From positions 43,694,406-43,758,405 of the forward strand of contig CP092877.1 of assembly GCA_030710605.1 (NCBI GenBank): a stretch of 64,000 bases of DNA, in the 5' to 3' direction. A program made the position numbers and the translations under genes. The notes under the pieces are model-generated. The model saw nothing but the letters and a program-made list of their open reading frames with translations, had not been told where the DNA came from and did no database searches. Numbering within the stretch: position 1 is the first letter of the stretch; the number at the start of each line of letters is the position of its first letter. Positions 22,584-33,015 of the stretch are shown here, piece by piece. The DNA is from Cordylochernes scorpioides (taxonomy: Eukaryota; Arthropoda; Arachnida; Pseudoscorpiones; Chernetidae).

Positions 22584-22680
22584 ACGAGATGTCCCAGAAA
22601 CCTGGGCCAGGTTGGACTCTCCACTTCAAGCCCATCAAGCTCTTGAAGAAGCAGAGACCAGCCTCAAGAAGCAAAAAACC
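22584..22680 (+). CDS. DUF4200 protein, exon 1 (first recognised)
   Basis: Encodes ...ETWARLDSPLQAHQALEEAE and TSLKKQKT, the opening of the DUF4200 coiled coil, where family members have SPxxxLLExRRxxEEaexxLxxQK. The donor is ACC|GTTAGT, phase 0. The acceptor is uncertain: GACAG at 22583 (phase 2), ACGAG at 22588 (phase 1) or GCCAG at 22610 (phase 2). Residues before LDSPL are therefore provisional. Confidence 0.7.
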
Positions 22681-22895
22681 GTTAGTTTCCTCACCATTTA
22701 TTTCCACTACAACACTTATCTCACAGCCATGTTGAAAATCACAGATTGTTTAAAATGAAATAATTGGAAAGCTTCCATTTATAAGCAATCTTTTGATGAA
22801 GTCACCAACTAGGCATTGAGAGAAGTTCTACTCTACCAATATGTTCTTTCTTCATGAAACCTCTTATCCAAAGTTGATTTTTATTTACAATAACA

Positions 22896-23070
22896 CAGTA
22901 GAACCTCCCTGTAAAGGACACCTAATTGCAGAACCAAAGTGTTCTTTAGGAAGAGGTGTCCTCTTTCCATAGAGTTGCTAAATAGTAAAAATGGTAATTT
23001 TTCAAATGAAAACTGTCCTTTGTTGAGAGGTGTCCTTTAGCGCGAGTGTCCTCTCGTGGAGGTTCTATTG
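22896..23070. mobile_element. MITE-1 copy in DUF4200 intron 1
   Basis: CAGTAGAACCTCCCTGTAAA ... CGTGGAGGTTCTATTG, TA at the right. A second copy follows at 23197-23356. Confidence 0.85.
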
Positions 23071-23196
23071 TATAACAAAAATAGAAGTCCAACAAACACC
23101 ATTGCTAACCAAACCTTATAACCTTATTTGAGGATTTTATCTAACTTCAATATGAGTTTTTTTTTTTTGTCTGATTTCTTAATATAATCCAAAATA

Positions 23197-23356
23197 CAGT
23201 AGAACCTCCATGAGAGGACACCTCTCTACAAAGGATAGTTTTCATCACCAAAATGGTCATTTTTACTATATAGCAGCTCTCCAGTAAGAGGATACCTCTT
23301 CCTAAAAGACAATTTATCCATGCAACTAGGTGTCCTTTACAGAGAGGTTCTACTTT
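23197..23356. mobile_element. MITE-1 copy in DUF4200 intron 1
   Basis: CAGTAGAACCTCCATGAGAG ... CAGAGAGGTTCTACT with a mutated terminus. Confidence 0.82.
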
Positions 23357-23767
23357 ATTGTAAAAAGTTTTCTTAAGTCTTTTTAAGTGGGACACCTAAG
23401 CTGTAAATTCAGGGTAAAATGAAACATTCTCTATTTACACCCTGTCCATAAATCAATACAATAATGATTTTATTATGAGGAAAAAAAGATGTTTTTTTTT
23501 TTTTTTTAAATCAATGGAACTGTAACAATTAAACATTCTATTGTAGCTGTGAGAAAAAAGAACTTGCCCTTTTAATGCTGTGTTTTCTCAACTTCTTGAA
23601 ATAGAGGAGAGCTTCAGATCCTGAACCCTTTAAAATAGAATCTTCAAGTGATGGCATCAACATTGATATTTACTTTGGAATTCATTTTCTTCAGCTTATA
23701 GGAAGAATAACTTCTTAGGTCCATTGAAGTCTATAAAAATGATAAGGCACAATTTGGGTTATTGAAT

Positions 23768-24185
23768 ATGAACACAAGGTAATAAGACCAAATCCAAATA
23801 AATAATTAGTGTGTGACGTTTCGGTAACAGCATTGTTACCATCTTCAGACAAAATACTGAATGAGAAATTTTACCACAGCATGTTTTAAATAGTTACTGC
23901 TATCAAGTGTGTAAACAAGATAACAGATAAGAAAAAGATAGTTTTCTGAGAAACACAGAAATAATTAGTGTGTGACGTTTCGGTAACAGCGTTGTAAATG
24001 ATATTTATAGATTATATTCAATTATATTTTTTAAAAAGTGGGTTTTTCCACTTTTAATTATATGAATAATATTGTTTTGTTAGAATGTTTATCAGAAAAC
24101 TATCTTCTTCTTATCTGATATCTTATTTACACACTTGATAACAGTAACTATTTAAAACATGCTGTGGTAAAATTTCTTATTCTAT
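23768..24185. mobile_element. Penelope-like 3' ends in inverted arrangement
   Basis: Minus-strand 3' UTR plus terminal repeat (23768-23960), then a partial terminal repeat (23961-23997), then plus-strand 3' UTR (23998-24185, ...ACATGCTGTGGTAAAATTTC). The arrangement is inverted, as is common for this class. Confidence 0.75.
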
Positions 24186-24459
24186 TGTAGCAATATTTAC
24201 TTCTATCAGCTTCCCAATATTTCAATTTTCAATATTTCAGCAATCCTCTGTTATCCTTTTTGAGGAATATTTGCATACAATACATAATACATGCCAATTT
24301 TAATGCTCTATTTAAAAATTTTATAATGTATGAAATTTTGATAGAGAGATTAGTATCTAGGAGAATTTTGGTTAAAAGACTTTCATGTTTAATGGTATTA
24401 TTTCAATTTGGAGTTATTCCTGCCCACAATACATCTTTCTAGATGTTGGTGTTGTGTAG

Positions 24460-24564
24460 AAATTTGAGGCTACCCAACGGATGCTCAATGTTCGTAAGAA
24501 AGAAGTCCAACATAAGAAAAACCTCCTGAAAGAATCCATTGATAAATATGCAGTCTTCTTAAAG
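24460..24564 (+). CDS. DUF4200 protein, exon 2
   Basis: 35 codons, KFEATQRMLNVRKKEVQHKK then NLLKESIDKYAVFLK, between acceptor GTGTAG and donor GTAAGT, phase 0 at both ends. KExxLKESIxKYxxFLK is the hallmark of the DUF4200 domain (eLkeslikFdkFLkEN in relatives). A MITE-1 starts 27 nt after the exon end. Confidence 0.85.
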
Positions 24565-24590
24565 GTAAGTTCCCTTCTTCTATTCCTATA

Positions 24591-24773
24591 CAGTATATTC
24601 TCTCTCTGTAAAGGACAACACCTATTTTCAGAGATAAAGTGTCTTTTAGGAAGAGGTATCCTCATACTGGAGAACTGCTAAATAGTAAAATATGATCATT
24701 TTGACAATGAAAACTGTATTTTGTAGAGAGATGTCCTATAGAAAGAGTGTCCATTCATGGAGGTTCTCCACTG
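24591..24773. mobile_element. MITE-1 copy next to exon 2 donor
   Basis: CAGTATATTCTCTCTCTGTA ... CATGGAGGTTCTCCACTG. It begins 27 nt after the end of exon 2. Confidence 0.78.
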
Positions 24774-24796
24774 TATTTTCATCAGTTTTCATTGTT

Positions 24797-25098
24797 AGAT
24801 CATCAGGGTATCAAGCCTGTAGAACTTGAAATGGTGTCTGCTGGGGATGAGTAGAGCTCATCAAAGGAGATTTGACATCCATAATGAGATTGGGTGAAGT
24901 AGAATGTGTCTGCTTTTATCATTAAGACTGGGAGCACAACTCAGTAGCAGGCTGACTTAGCTTCAATATGAAATAGCCCCTCTGACATGAAGTACAGGTG
25001 CCACGTGCAGCCACTTCTAACATGAAGTACAGACATATCCTGTATCCCAGGATCAGGAGCCCTTACAGGGTACTATCAGCCGGGCCAGCTAAGCCCAG
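24797..25098 (-). mobile_element. bipartite LINE derivative, 5' part cut by Penelope-like sequence
   Basis: On the minus strand: LINE 5' region (25098 to ~24870), then the 3' end of the GAA-tailed LINE (24868 to 24797, ATGAGTAGAGCTCATC block). The same composite as at 11082, 22156 and 45940, more diverged. Confidence 0.68.
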
Positions 25099-25215
25099 GT
25101 GTGGTAAAATTTCTCATTCAGTACTTTTGTCTGAACATGGTAACAACGCTGATACCGAAACATCACACACTATTTATTTATTTGGATTTGGTCTTATTAC
25201 CTTGTGTTTATGAAG
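25099..25215 (+). mobile_element. Penelope-like 3' terminal fragment
   Basis: GTGGTAAAATTTCTCATTCA ... CTGAACATGGTAACAACGCT ... GAAACATCACACAC, then TTATTTGGATTTGGTCTTAT. Confidence 0.8.
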
Positions 25216-25426
25216 GATAGTTAAATCTTGTATACCTTGAATACCAATTCTCAAAGGTTGGTTGCTTCTGCAGTTCTTGATTTTCCTCCACATTACGTCT
25301 CCAAGCCATCCAGTACAATCATTCATCCTTATCCTCCTTCTCCCACAAATATTTTCTTCCAGAGCATTAAAGAATATCCCTTTCAACTACCTGACATTTT
25401 ATTTTAACTATCGAAAATGGCTTCTA

Positions 25427-25677
25427 CAATTTTACCGCATAAGTTTCTTTTTTATTTATGAAAAATCATTTTTAATTTCAAAGAGAAATATTTTAATATT
25501 TCTAACTTTTGGATGACGTATGAAAAGGTTGAATATATGAAGAGTGATGGTGTATATATGAATGGATGACGTATGGAAGGGTGAAAAATATGAAGAGTAA
25601 TGGCGAACGGAAAAATAAAAGTGTCCAGGAGCGGGAATTTTTTCATAAATAAAAAAGAAACTTATGCGGTAAAACTG
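25427..25677. mobile_element. 251-bp TIR element related to the tRNA-bearing palindrome
   Basis: CAATTTTACCGCATAAGTTT at the left is inverted as AAACTTATGCGGTAAAACTG at the right. The interior shares AAGAGTAATGGCGAACGGAA and AAAAGTGTCCAGGAGCGGGA with the palindrome at 33685-34355 but lacks the tRNA-like middle. Confidence 0.75.
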
Positions 25678-25742
25678 ATTGTATAGCATTATAATTATAC
25701 GCCGCAGTCATTTATAAGTACAATTTTAATTATTGATTTAAA

Positions 25743-25922
25743 ACACAAGATAATAAGACCAAATAAATAGTGTGTGACAGATTTGGTCTTATTACCTTGT
25801 GTTTATAATCTACAATCCAAATTGTACCTTATCAATAGTGTGTGACATTTAGGTAAAAACATTGTTACCAAAACGTCACACACCATTTATTTATTTGGAT
25901 TTGGTCTTATTACCTAGTGTTT
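25743..25922. repeat. Penelope-like terminal repeats, palindromic pair
   Basis: Two inverted pairs of the GACCAAATAAATAGTGTGTG / CACACACCATTTATTTATTT block, separated by a short spacer (25804-25840). Confidence 0.75.
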
Positions 25923-26323
25923 TCAATTCAACTGACTTTAATTAAACTTTAAAAAAAAATTCCAATAAGACAATTTACTTACTATAATTCAACATCGATT
26001 GAATTCTACTGAAAATTCTGATCCCATGGGAATTTGAATTAAAGAAGTTTGACTGTGTGTATTAAAGTTGGGAAGTAGCTTATATAGAATCCATGTTGGT
26101 AGCTCCAGAGATATCTGATAAAACAGATGCCATATGGCTTAGGCCAATTATATTCGTGATAAATAAATAATAAAATAACACATAGTAAATATCAATAATC
26201 GAATCGAAAGATTACAATAGACTTCAGATGCGAGACATTCATCTACAATGAAGCCTCTATTATAACAACAACTTATTTTATAAATTCTATAATATAAAGT
26301 CCAAGTTTTCAAGCCACAAAATC

Positions 26324-26845
26324 TTGGTCCCAAGTGATATGTTGAAATTGAGAGATAAGACTGTATTTAGTAATGATGAGATAATGAACCCTCTAGAAAC
26401 ATTGCTAATCATCCCATCAACCGGATACTTAAAAAAAGAAAAAATGAAAAGTCTCTTGAATGATTTATTTCCAGGTGATGATGTACATTCAGATAAAGAG
26501 GAACATGTTATTATTAGAAACTATAAACCTGAATATAAAAACAAAAATAACATTTTCATAGAAATAAAAGATGTTGAAAATATTATTTCAAAATTAAATA
26601 TCAAGAAAGCACCAGGTCCAGATTTTATCAGCAATAATATGATCAAACATGCAGGTACACTTTTAATCCCGATTTTACAACAAATATTCAACAAATGCAT
26701 TGAATTAGGTTACTATCCGGATATATGGAAAGACTCTACTGTAAAGATCATTCCAAAACCTGATAAAATAAACTATGAAACAAGCAAAAGCTATAGACCA
26801 ATATCATTGACATCAAACATTTCTAAAATATTTGAAAAAACATAA
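26324..26845 (+). pseudogene. R1-like reverse transcriptase, N-terminal part
   Basis: About 170 residues of RT fingers, from an arbitrary start to SYRPISLTSNISKIFEKT. An A-rich run at 26845-26870 carries the frameshift into the next segment. Confidence 0.82.
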
Positions 26846-26886
26846 TTAAAAACAAAATTAATAAATATTATGAAGAGAACAATCTA

Positions 26887-27495
26887 ATGAGTGCAAGGCA
26901 ACATGGATTTACTAAACATAAATCAACGAACAGTGCAATGGAATATATAATGGAAACCATACTGAAACACAGGCAAGGAGAACTGACTTCTTTGATTACA
27001 GTAGATATATCAGGCGCATTCGCCAACACATGGTGGCCAGCAATTATTAGAAGACTCGATTTAGATAACACTCCCTCCAAACTAATAAGAATTATACAAT
27101 CTTATTTAAGCAGTGAAAGAAGGGCAAATTTTTCATATGAAGACACAAATGTTACAAAAAATCTGACAAAAGGATGCCCTCAAGGCGGTCCTTTATCCCC
27201 AATATTATGGAATATTTTGTTAAACGACTTGCTGAAGAGTTTCAAACATCCGAATGCAGAAATAATTTGCTACGCAGACGACTTTTCCATCATTTGCTGG
27301 AGCAAGTCTGTCGAGGACCTCAAAATATTAAGCGAATATATTCTATGCTACGTGATCCAATGGTGTAATAGGAATAAATTATCAATAAGCCCAGAGAAAA
27401 CTAATTTACTTTACTTACATAAAAAACCTAAAGTTCCAATTGAAATACCGAATATTATTTTAAACCCAGTAGATCAAGTTAAGATATTAGCATAA
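26887..27495 (+). pseudogene. R1-like reverse transcriptase, catalytic palm
   Basis: About 200 residues from SARQHGFTKHKSTNSAMEYI to KTNLLYLHKKPKV. Contains the catalytic Asp of VDISGAF and the YADD box at about residues 125-128 of this segment. Disrupted after 27495. Confidence 0.86.
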
Positions 27496-27859
27496 AATTC
27501 TCAAATCATAGAATAAAAAAAAAGATAATTTTCTCTCCACATATCAACGACATTCTGTGTAGGATCGTAAGAATGAAAAATTTTCTGTTTTCACTTTGTG
27601 GAAAGATGTGGGGAATAAATACTAAAAAAAAGAATAATTTTGTATAAAACAATTATCAGGTCAGTTCTTACATATGGTTCAGAAATATGGTATAAATTTA
27701 TAAATAAGCGATGCAAAGAAAGACTAAATTCTACTCAATATCAAATTCTTCTTTGGGTGAGCAGAGCCTACAAAACTACATCTTCAACTGTGTCCATAGT
27801 CTTGCGAACATCCCCCTTCTCACAGATTATATTGAATCTAAAATAATTAAATATATGAT

Positions 27860-28303
27860 TTGGCTCATCTTTCGACGAAGGATCAAAATGCTTTTAGACC
27901 GCATTCTCTGAGTATAATTGGTTCATTTTTAAGTGCAAAAATGGATGAATTATTTCCAAAAACAAATGAAACATTCCAAAGCTTTTTCCCATTTGGAATT
28001 CCAACATTTTTCCGTTCGAATTTTTATAATGCTCAGTTTACAACGAACCATGGAAATTTTAAGGGATTTTTATCAAAAATTGGAGCGGTTGAAGACTCTA
28101 GCTGTCATTGTGGCAACGAATTCCAGGATTCAAGACACCTACTGCTGGAATGCCCACTCTTTTCTAGCGCTAGACAACAGACAATAAATAATGTTGTAGA
28201 TCTATATCAATTTGTAAATAGCAGAGAGAATTATCATAGGTTTAAATATTTTTGTAAATATATTTATGATTGTCTTTTGGGCCTGAAAGGTTCAGGTTCC
28301 TAA
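27860..28303 (+). pseudogene. R1-like LINE C-terminal domain
   Basis: Includes FGIPTFFRSNFYNAQFTTNH and the zinc-knuckle CHCGNEFQDSRHLLLECPLF, then ends at KGSGS and a stop at about 28303. No poly(A) tail is obvious. Confidence 0.75.
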
Positions 28304-28355
28304 TATATATTATTTTTTCTCTTTTTTATTTTTAATTCCTTTTCTTGTATAATAT

Positions 28356-28693
28356 TGTCACGGTAGTGATAACGAGTATAACAAAAGTTTAAGTAAAAAT
28401 AATTTATTTATAAAATGCAAACTATTTCTAAAAATTTATTTACAAGTAATAATATACAAGCATGGTAATGGGTGATGACTATGCAAATATTTATGATGAT
28501 ATACAACAGAATATTTAAAATAATTATTCAGTGACAATATGTTCATAACCGTTTCTGTTTAAAAAAAAAATGTAAATCGACGCAATTATCCCTAGCCGGG
28601 ATATTGTGTTTTGTGTGTTGAAATAAATAAATCCCATCATTTTAGTTTCACTTGATCTCAATGAATCTCTTCAATTCCATATGTCACTACAAG
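28356..28693. other. possible solo LTR (weak)
   Basis: TGTCACGGTAGTGATAACGA at the left, AATAAATAAATCCCATCATT near the right and a possible CA end. No target-site duplication was found. Confidence 0.25.
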
Positions 28694-28785
28694 TAAAGTT
28701 CCCAAGGAAGGAGAGAAACATAGAAATTTCCCCTACAAGCTAGTATTTGGAAAAATCCCAATAAAGCTGAGGTCCTACATGGGTA

Positions 28786-28995
28786 AGTCTGCTGTTACCT
28801 TTCCCAATACCCATGGTACAAGCCATGGTAATCAAGGTGGATAGAAGGTTGTGCCTCTGCTTGAACTCTACATGTATCATATAACTGCTCAGATGGAAAC
28901 AATTTAGTGCACAGACTTTACCCACAGACAATTATTCCAGTCTCATACAAATGGCAACTTCACTCACTGGTGGGGTTGGACATGTGCAAGCATTG
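28786..28995 (-). repeat. SINE-B fragment, diverged
   Basis: ACCCATGGTACAAGCCATGG and CTCACTGGTGGGGTTGGACA match the tail and body of SINE-B on the minus strand. It ends shortly before exon 3. Confidence 0.6.
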
Positions 28996-29053
28996 AGGAG
29001 ACATTGAATCAATTTATTTTTATGTTTCAATGTATGAGAGTGTCTGGATGCAG

Positions 29054-29139
29054 GAGAAGGCTGACACCACCCAGTTCCTGAGGGAGAAAATTGCCCATGA
29101 CCAGGAGATCCAGGCTCAGAAGAAAGAAGAGATTTCAGA
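29054..29139 (+). CDS. DUF4200 protein, exon 3
   Basis: 28 codons plus 2 nt: EKADTTQFLREKIAHDQEIQ then AQKKEEIS(E). Acceptor GGATGCAG, donor GA|GTATGC (phase 2). It continues the coiled coil directly after FLK of exon 2, where relatives have END-K-R-x-R-A-x-K-K-A. Confidence 0.82.
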
Positions 29140-29319
29140 GTATGCTCCATCATTCTGTAGTTTTATTTAAATTATAAAATACACTGGAACCCCTGTTACA
29201 ATAGCTTCTTTTATAACAGCAACTTGGTTCTAACATTATAAGGTCCCAAGTTTAAGTCCTCTAGTTATTTAAACTGTGGTTATAGCAACATAAAACTTTT
29301 GTTGATAAGGTATATGCAC

Positions 29320-29412
29320 AAAGTAATTAGACTAAATCCAAATAAATAATTAGTGTGTGACGTTTCGGTAACAGCGTTGTTACCATCTTCAGACAAAAGT
29401 ACTGAATGTACA
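29320..29412 (-). mobile_element. Penelope-like terminal repeat with hammerhead-like core
   Basis: The minus strand reads CTGAAGATGGTAAC-AACGCT-GTTACCGAAACGTCACACAC. It has a CUGANGA box, a GGUAAC/GUUACC stem and GAAAC-GUC, as in the hammerhead motifs described in Penelope-like elements. Stem I is weak and one extra U precedes stem II. Confidence 0.6.
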
Positions 29413-29654
29413 TCATAGTATGATAAGGTCTTTGTATTTGGTATTATTATTTTTTATTTCTAAGTATTGCTGTTATAGCAGGTTTAACACCGTTTAATTG
29501 ATTTTTTTTTTTATTTATCTTTTGATCATACTTCAGGCTTCAAAATTATCTTTTGTCAGTGACACAGAAAAATCCACTTTACTGAGATGCATAATAAGTA
29601 GGTATTACTGTACCATTACAGCAGCTCTGGGAGTTCTGTAATAATGATGGAGGC

Positions 29655-29935
29655 TAGGGATTGGTTAAGAAGTGGTGTAGGCAGTCAATTTTTGACATCA
29701 ACAACTCAGGATTGAATCCAGCATTGGGCACTTTTTTTTTTCTGAAGAGAAAATTACTTCAATGGCCCTCTGATTCTAGCAAAAGTATGAGTTGCCAAAT
29801 GGAGCTCTGGCATACTTGTAATTGCAAAAGACAGGCTGCCTTCTACATATGTAGATATGTGATGCCTTTGCAGTAAAAGCAGTTACTAACTACCCACCAT
29901 GATGGTCTATATATCATAAATACTAAGGATAATAA
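29655..29935 (+). mobile_element. SINE-B copy in intron 3
   Basis: GGTGTAGGCAGTCAATTTTT, box B-like CAGGATTGAATCCAGCATTG, GGCACTTTTTTTTTTC, and a body ending CTAAGGATAATAAACAC. Confidence 0.75.
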
Positions 29936-30165
29936 ACACAAGATAATTAGACCAAATCCAAATAAATAAATAGTGCATGACGTTTCGGTAATAGCGTTGT
30001 TACCATCTTCAGACAAAAGTACTGAATGAGAAAAAATATCATAGCAAATTTGCTGTGATATTTTTCCTCATTCAGTACTTTTGTCTGAAGATGTTAACAA
30101 TACTGTTACCAAAACAATAAACACTATTTATTTATTTGGATTTTGGTCTTATTACCTAGTGTTTA
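29933..30165. repeat. palindrome of two Penelope-like terminal repeats
   Basis: TTAGACCAAATCCAAATAAA ... mirrored by ...TTTATTTGGATTTTGGTCTT with the axis near 30050 (AAAAATATCATAGCAAATTT / GCTGTGATATTTTT). Ends 89 nt before exon 4. Confidence 0.82.
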
Positions 30166-30253
30166 TAATCTATAATCCAAATTGTGCCTTATCATTAAAG
30201 ATGATATTGTATAATGAGGGAGGTACAGCATATATGAAGCCAGTGATGTACAG

Positions 30254-30368
30254 ACTGAGGGAGAAGGTGGACCAGCTGAGCCGCAGAATCCTCCTGGTGA
30301 AGAAATGTCTAGTGAGACACCAGGTGGCCAGGGACTTCCTTCAGGACTTTGTGGAACACAGTCCCGAG
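30254..30368 (+). CDS. DUF4200 protein, exon 4
   Basis: Acceptor ATGTACAG with a single nucleotide completing the Glu codon of exon 3, then LREKVDQLSRRILLVKKCLV and RHQVARDFLQDFVEHSPE, then GAG|GTGGGT (phase 0). The YxxFLExVVExSPEF-type motif closing the helix is conserved in CCDC42-like proteins. Confidence 0.83.
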
Positions 30369-30460
30369 GTGGGTAGGTTAGTACACTTACAATAAAACTC
30401 AATTTGAATTGCTAACAATGTTTTTTTTTTACAACACGTTTCTTTTTTAAAAAGTCAAAA

Positions 30461-30581
30461 CTACAAGAAAATAAGACTTAATCCAAATAAATTAATAGTG
30501 TGTGATGTTTCGGTAACAACGCTGTTACTAAAACATCACAAAACTATTAATTTATTTGGATTAGGTCTTATTTTTTGGTAG
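30461..30581. repeat. palindrome of two Penelope-like terminal repeats
   Basis: CTACAAGAAAATAAGACTTA ... TAGGTCTTATTTTTTGGTAG, axis at GGTAACAACGCTGTTACT. Confidence 0.8.
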
Positions 30582-30944
30582 ATATAATCTATAATCTAAT
30601 TTTGTGTTTTTTATCAAAAACTTTAAACTGTAAACTTTAAAATGAAAATCACTCACATATTGACTATTTTAGCAAGGATATTGTTTGCTTGAGTATGTAT
30701 GTACATTTTAGCTTGAAAGTGCACATTTTTAAATGATGAAAAAAAAAACTAATTAAAAAATATATTCTAATATTTTAAAACCCTCTTTATCGGAGGTAGA
30801 GTGGAGTATGTCAAGTGTTAAGTGCATTTTTAATTTACAAAGGCTCAAGAAGGTAATTTCTTATCTGGTGGATTGTTCATGGGAAGTTTTAATATCCTCT
30901 CTGTACTTCTCTTTCATTTCTTATCCTCTGCTTTGTAAGTATCT

Positions 30945-31118
30945 GTGGTAGAACCTCTCTTTCTCTAAAAGACAACACCTACTTCCAAATCTAAAGTGTC
31001 CTTTAGAGAAAGGTATCCTCTTATAATGGAGAGAAGCTAATTGGTAAAAATGGAAACTTTGATCCTTTGTAGAGAGTTGAAAGTGTGAGAGGTGTCCTCT
31101 CATGGAGTAGGTTCTACT
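30945..31118. mobile_element. MITE-1 copy, diverged
   Basis: GGTAGAACCTCTCTTTCTCT ... GAGTAGGTTCTACTTT with the internal AAGTGTCCTTTAGAG block. Confidence 0.72.
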
Positions 31119-31479
31119 TTGTCTGAGTGTGTCAGGTCACTTTCTACCTGCCATCATCTCCCATATATAAGAACAATTAACCTAATTAATCCATTTAAAG
31201 GATAAGAAGACCAAATAAGTCTTCTTCTTTCTTATCCCAGTGCCTAAAACATTGGACAACTTGGTGGACTTCATGTTAGATGAAATGTAGGTTTGTTGTG
31301 GATTCCAAGAATACAAAGCACATATATTGTGGCAGTCTGACTTGGCTTCATATATGGTTGCTCCTAACAATGGAGAACAGAAACATTTTACTATGGTCCC
31401 TAACATGGAGTCAGATATAGCTGTTGGTTACTTTTAAGCATACTCTCTGGCAAAGGCTGGAGCTCTTGGCCTACCTGAA

Positions 31480-31876
31480 GCCAGAGAATCTACCACCCAA
31501 CTAGACAGAAGAGACCTCCTCCGTACCATCAAAACCCAATGCCTGCAGGAATGGAGTTCTAATGCTGCACACATGACTGGTACAGAGCAGGAGGGACAAG
31601 CACCGGTTCTGTCCTCCCAAGAGAACAACAGCCTTTAATTTCCAGACTTAAGTCTGGTCATCTACGGACAATGAATTTCCAGAATGGTTGCAAGGTTTTC
31701 CCACTATGTACTAAGTGCAATTCTCAACCTGCAACCCCAAAACACATTATTGACTGTATTGACTCATCCATTGATTAGCTCTACTCTTCCCTGGCAGACA
31801 CCATCAAAAGTTTCAAGCTTTACAAGCTTGATACCCTAATATGATTGAGTGGAGATAAGAAAGAAGAAGAAGACTT
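31480..31876 (+). mobile_element. GAA-tailed LINE 3' fragment, ~400 bp
   Basis: The longest copy of this 3' end in the window: ATCAAAACCCAATGCCTGCA, then AGCAGGAGGGACAAGCACCG, ending GATTGAGTGGAGATAAGAAA and GAAGAAGAAG. Frames are interrupted. A short opposite tail lies at about 31216-31238. Confidence 0.78.
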
Positions 31877-32102
31877 TTAATGGACTGTTTATTAGACATT
31901 CATGGTTAACAACATATCTAATGGCCATTATGCTGGCTGGGATTAAGCTCTCTTCCTTCGGACAAAATAATGATGCAACAGCATTGTGCTTCTAGTCTAA
32001 AGACCAAACCTATTTAAGCCAAATGCTCTGTTAAATGATCGGTTGGAGGATAATACACTAGTCTCTTAGGAGGGTCTGGAATTGGAGGAGAATTGCTCAG
32101 AA

Positions 32103-32310
32103 TACACTCATGGACAAAACTTAAGGAAGTTGTACCTTTTAGCATGTTTTTCAGGACAATAACTATGAAAGATATTTGATACAGAGTGCCCTTTATTGAA
32201 GACACACAAGATAACCAAGTGTGAATAAAATGCCTCTGTCTCCTTCAAAAAATAGACAACTGGTGACATTGAAGCCTTTCCATGTCCTTAAGTTTTGTCC
32301 ATGGGTGTAG
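32103..32310. mobile_element. Tc1/mariner-like MITE, ~208 bp
   Basis: ACTCATGGACAAAACTTAAG at the left, CTTAAGTTTTGTCCATGGGT at the right. No ORF. Same family as the triplicated segment at 12.5 kb. Confidence 0.8.
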
Positions 32311-32485
32311 ATTGAAATGATGTTTCATGATAGCTGGCCTCCATATTGAGGTAACATTATTGTTTAACAAAAGTACTGAATGAATATAGATTTAAATATG
32401 TTTTGTGAAAATTTCTAACTATATATATGTAATTGTAGAAGAGAGATGATGTATGGAGAGGTTCTAATTGTAAGATGTCTGACAG

Positions 32486-32542
32486 TTCAGCAGTGTGGAT
32501 GCTGTGGTCAAGAAATGTTCCCTGCTACTGGAGATCAACAAG
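32486..32542 (+). CDS. DUF4200 protein, exon 5 (57 nt micro-exon)
   Basis: 19 codons, FSSVDAVVKKCSLLLEINK, acceptor GTCTGACAG, donor AAG|GTAGGT, phase 0/0. Length and pattern fit the F-x-E-I-x-x-(I/V)-(I/L)-x-R-Y-x-T-L segment that follows SPE and precedes DL in relatives. It was found because the flanking exons required it. Confidence 0.8.
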
Positions 32543-32559
32543 GTAGGTTTCTCTTTGTT

Positions 32560-32710
32560 ATCTTCACAAGAGCTGCTAGGGTGTTAATGATTCCTCAAGT
32601 ACAGCATCATAGTATAGACCATTATTTCTTGAACTGTAACCTCATGTCTATACATGTAGATGCTGACCAACTTTACACTTGAAAGCTGCCACAGTCTCAT
32701 TTGGTTACTT
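32560..32710 (-). repeat. SINE-B fragment
   Basis: Matches the SINE-B body on the minus strand (GTACAG...CATGTCTATACATGTAGATG...CAGTCTCATTTGGTTACTTG). Starts 18 nt after exon 5. Confidence 0.6.
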
Positions 32711-32711
32711 G

Positions 32712-32872
32712 TTGTTGTTGTTTCTTATCCCCTTGTGTAAAGATTACACGAATTCCATGAGTCCAAGCTCCTCTAGCTGTATCTCATGGAATGGGGTGTA
32801 GGGGTGCAACTTCCGTTGATTATGGCACCATGATCCAGGCACACGTTGGTAAAAGTATGACTTTGCTTGTAA
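32712..32872 (-). mobile_element. bipartite derivative of the 39-43 kb LINE
   Basis: On the minus strand: LINE 5' region (about 32872 to 32782, matching 42974-43060), joined directly to the last ~74 bp of the same LINE (AGATTACACGAATTCCATGA inverted) and its (CAA)n tail. The interior is deleted. Confidence 0.75.
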
Positions 32873-33015
32873 TTGGTTACTTGTACTCACTTGTAGGGTT
32901 AAACTTGGAAAAGAATCAAAGGAAAAATTGGATAATTATTTTTCTAAATTATGTTTCAATATTTTTGGAGGAAATGTGCTGGAGGCTCATTGGAGTAACT
33001 TCAATGATGAAGTAA

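Larger units (their letters stand above)
26324..28303 (+). mobile_element. R1-clade LINE, 5' truncated and frameshifted
   Basis: RT motifs appear in order: KKAPGPDFISNNMIKHAG, SYRPISLTSNISKIFE, ITVDISGAFANTWW, KGCPQGGPLSPILWN and CYADDFSIICWSK. A C-terminal CCHC-type motif, CHCGNEF...SRHLLLECP, follows at about 28105-28155. Reading frame changes occur near 26845 and in 27495-27640 and 27840-27860. The endonuclease half is missing. CPQGGPLSP and the C-terminal knuckle point to the R1/LOA group. No target in rDNA is visible; it lies in intron 2 of the DUF4200 gene. Confidence 0.88.
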
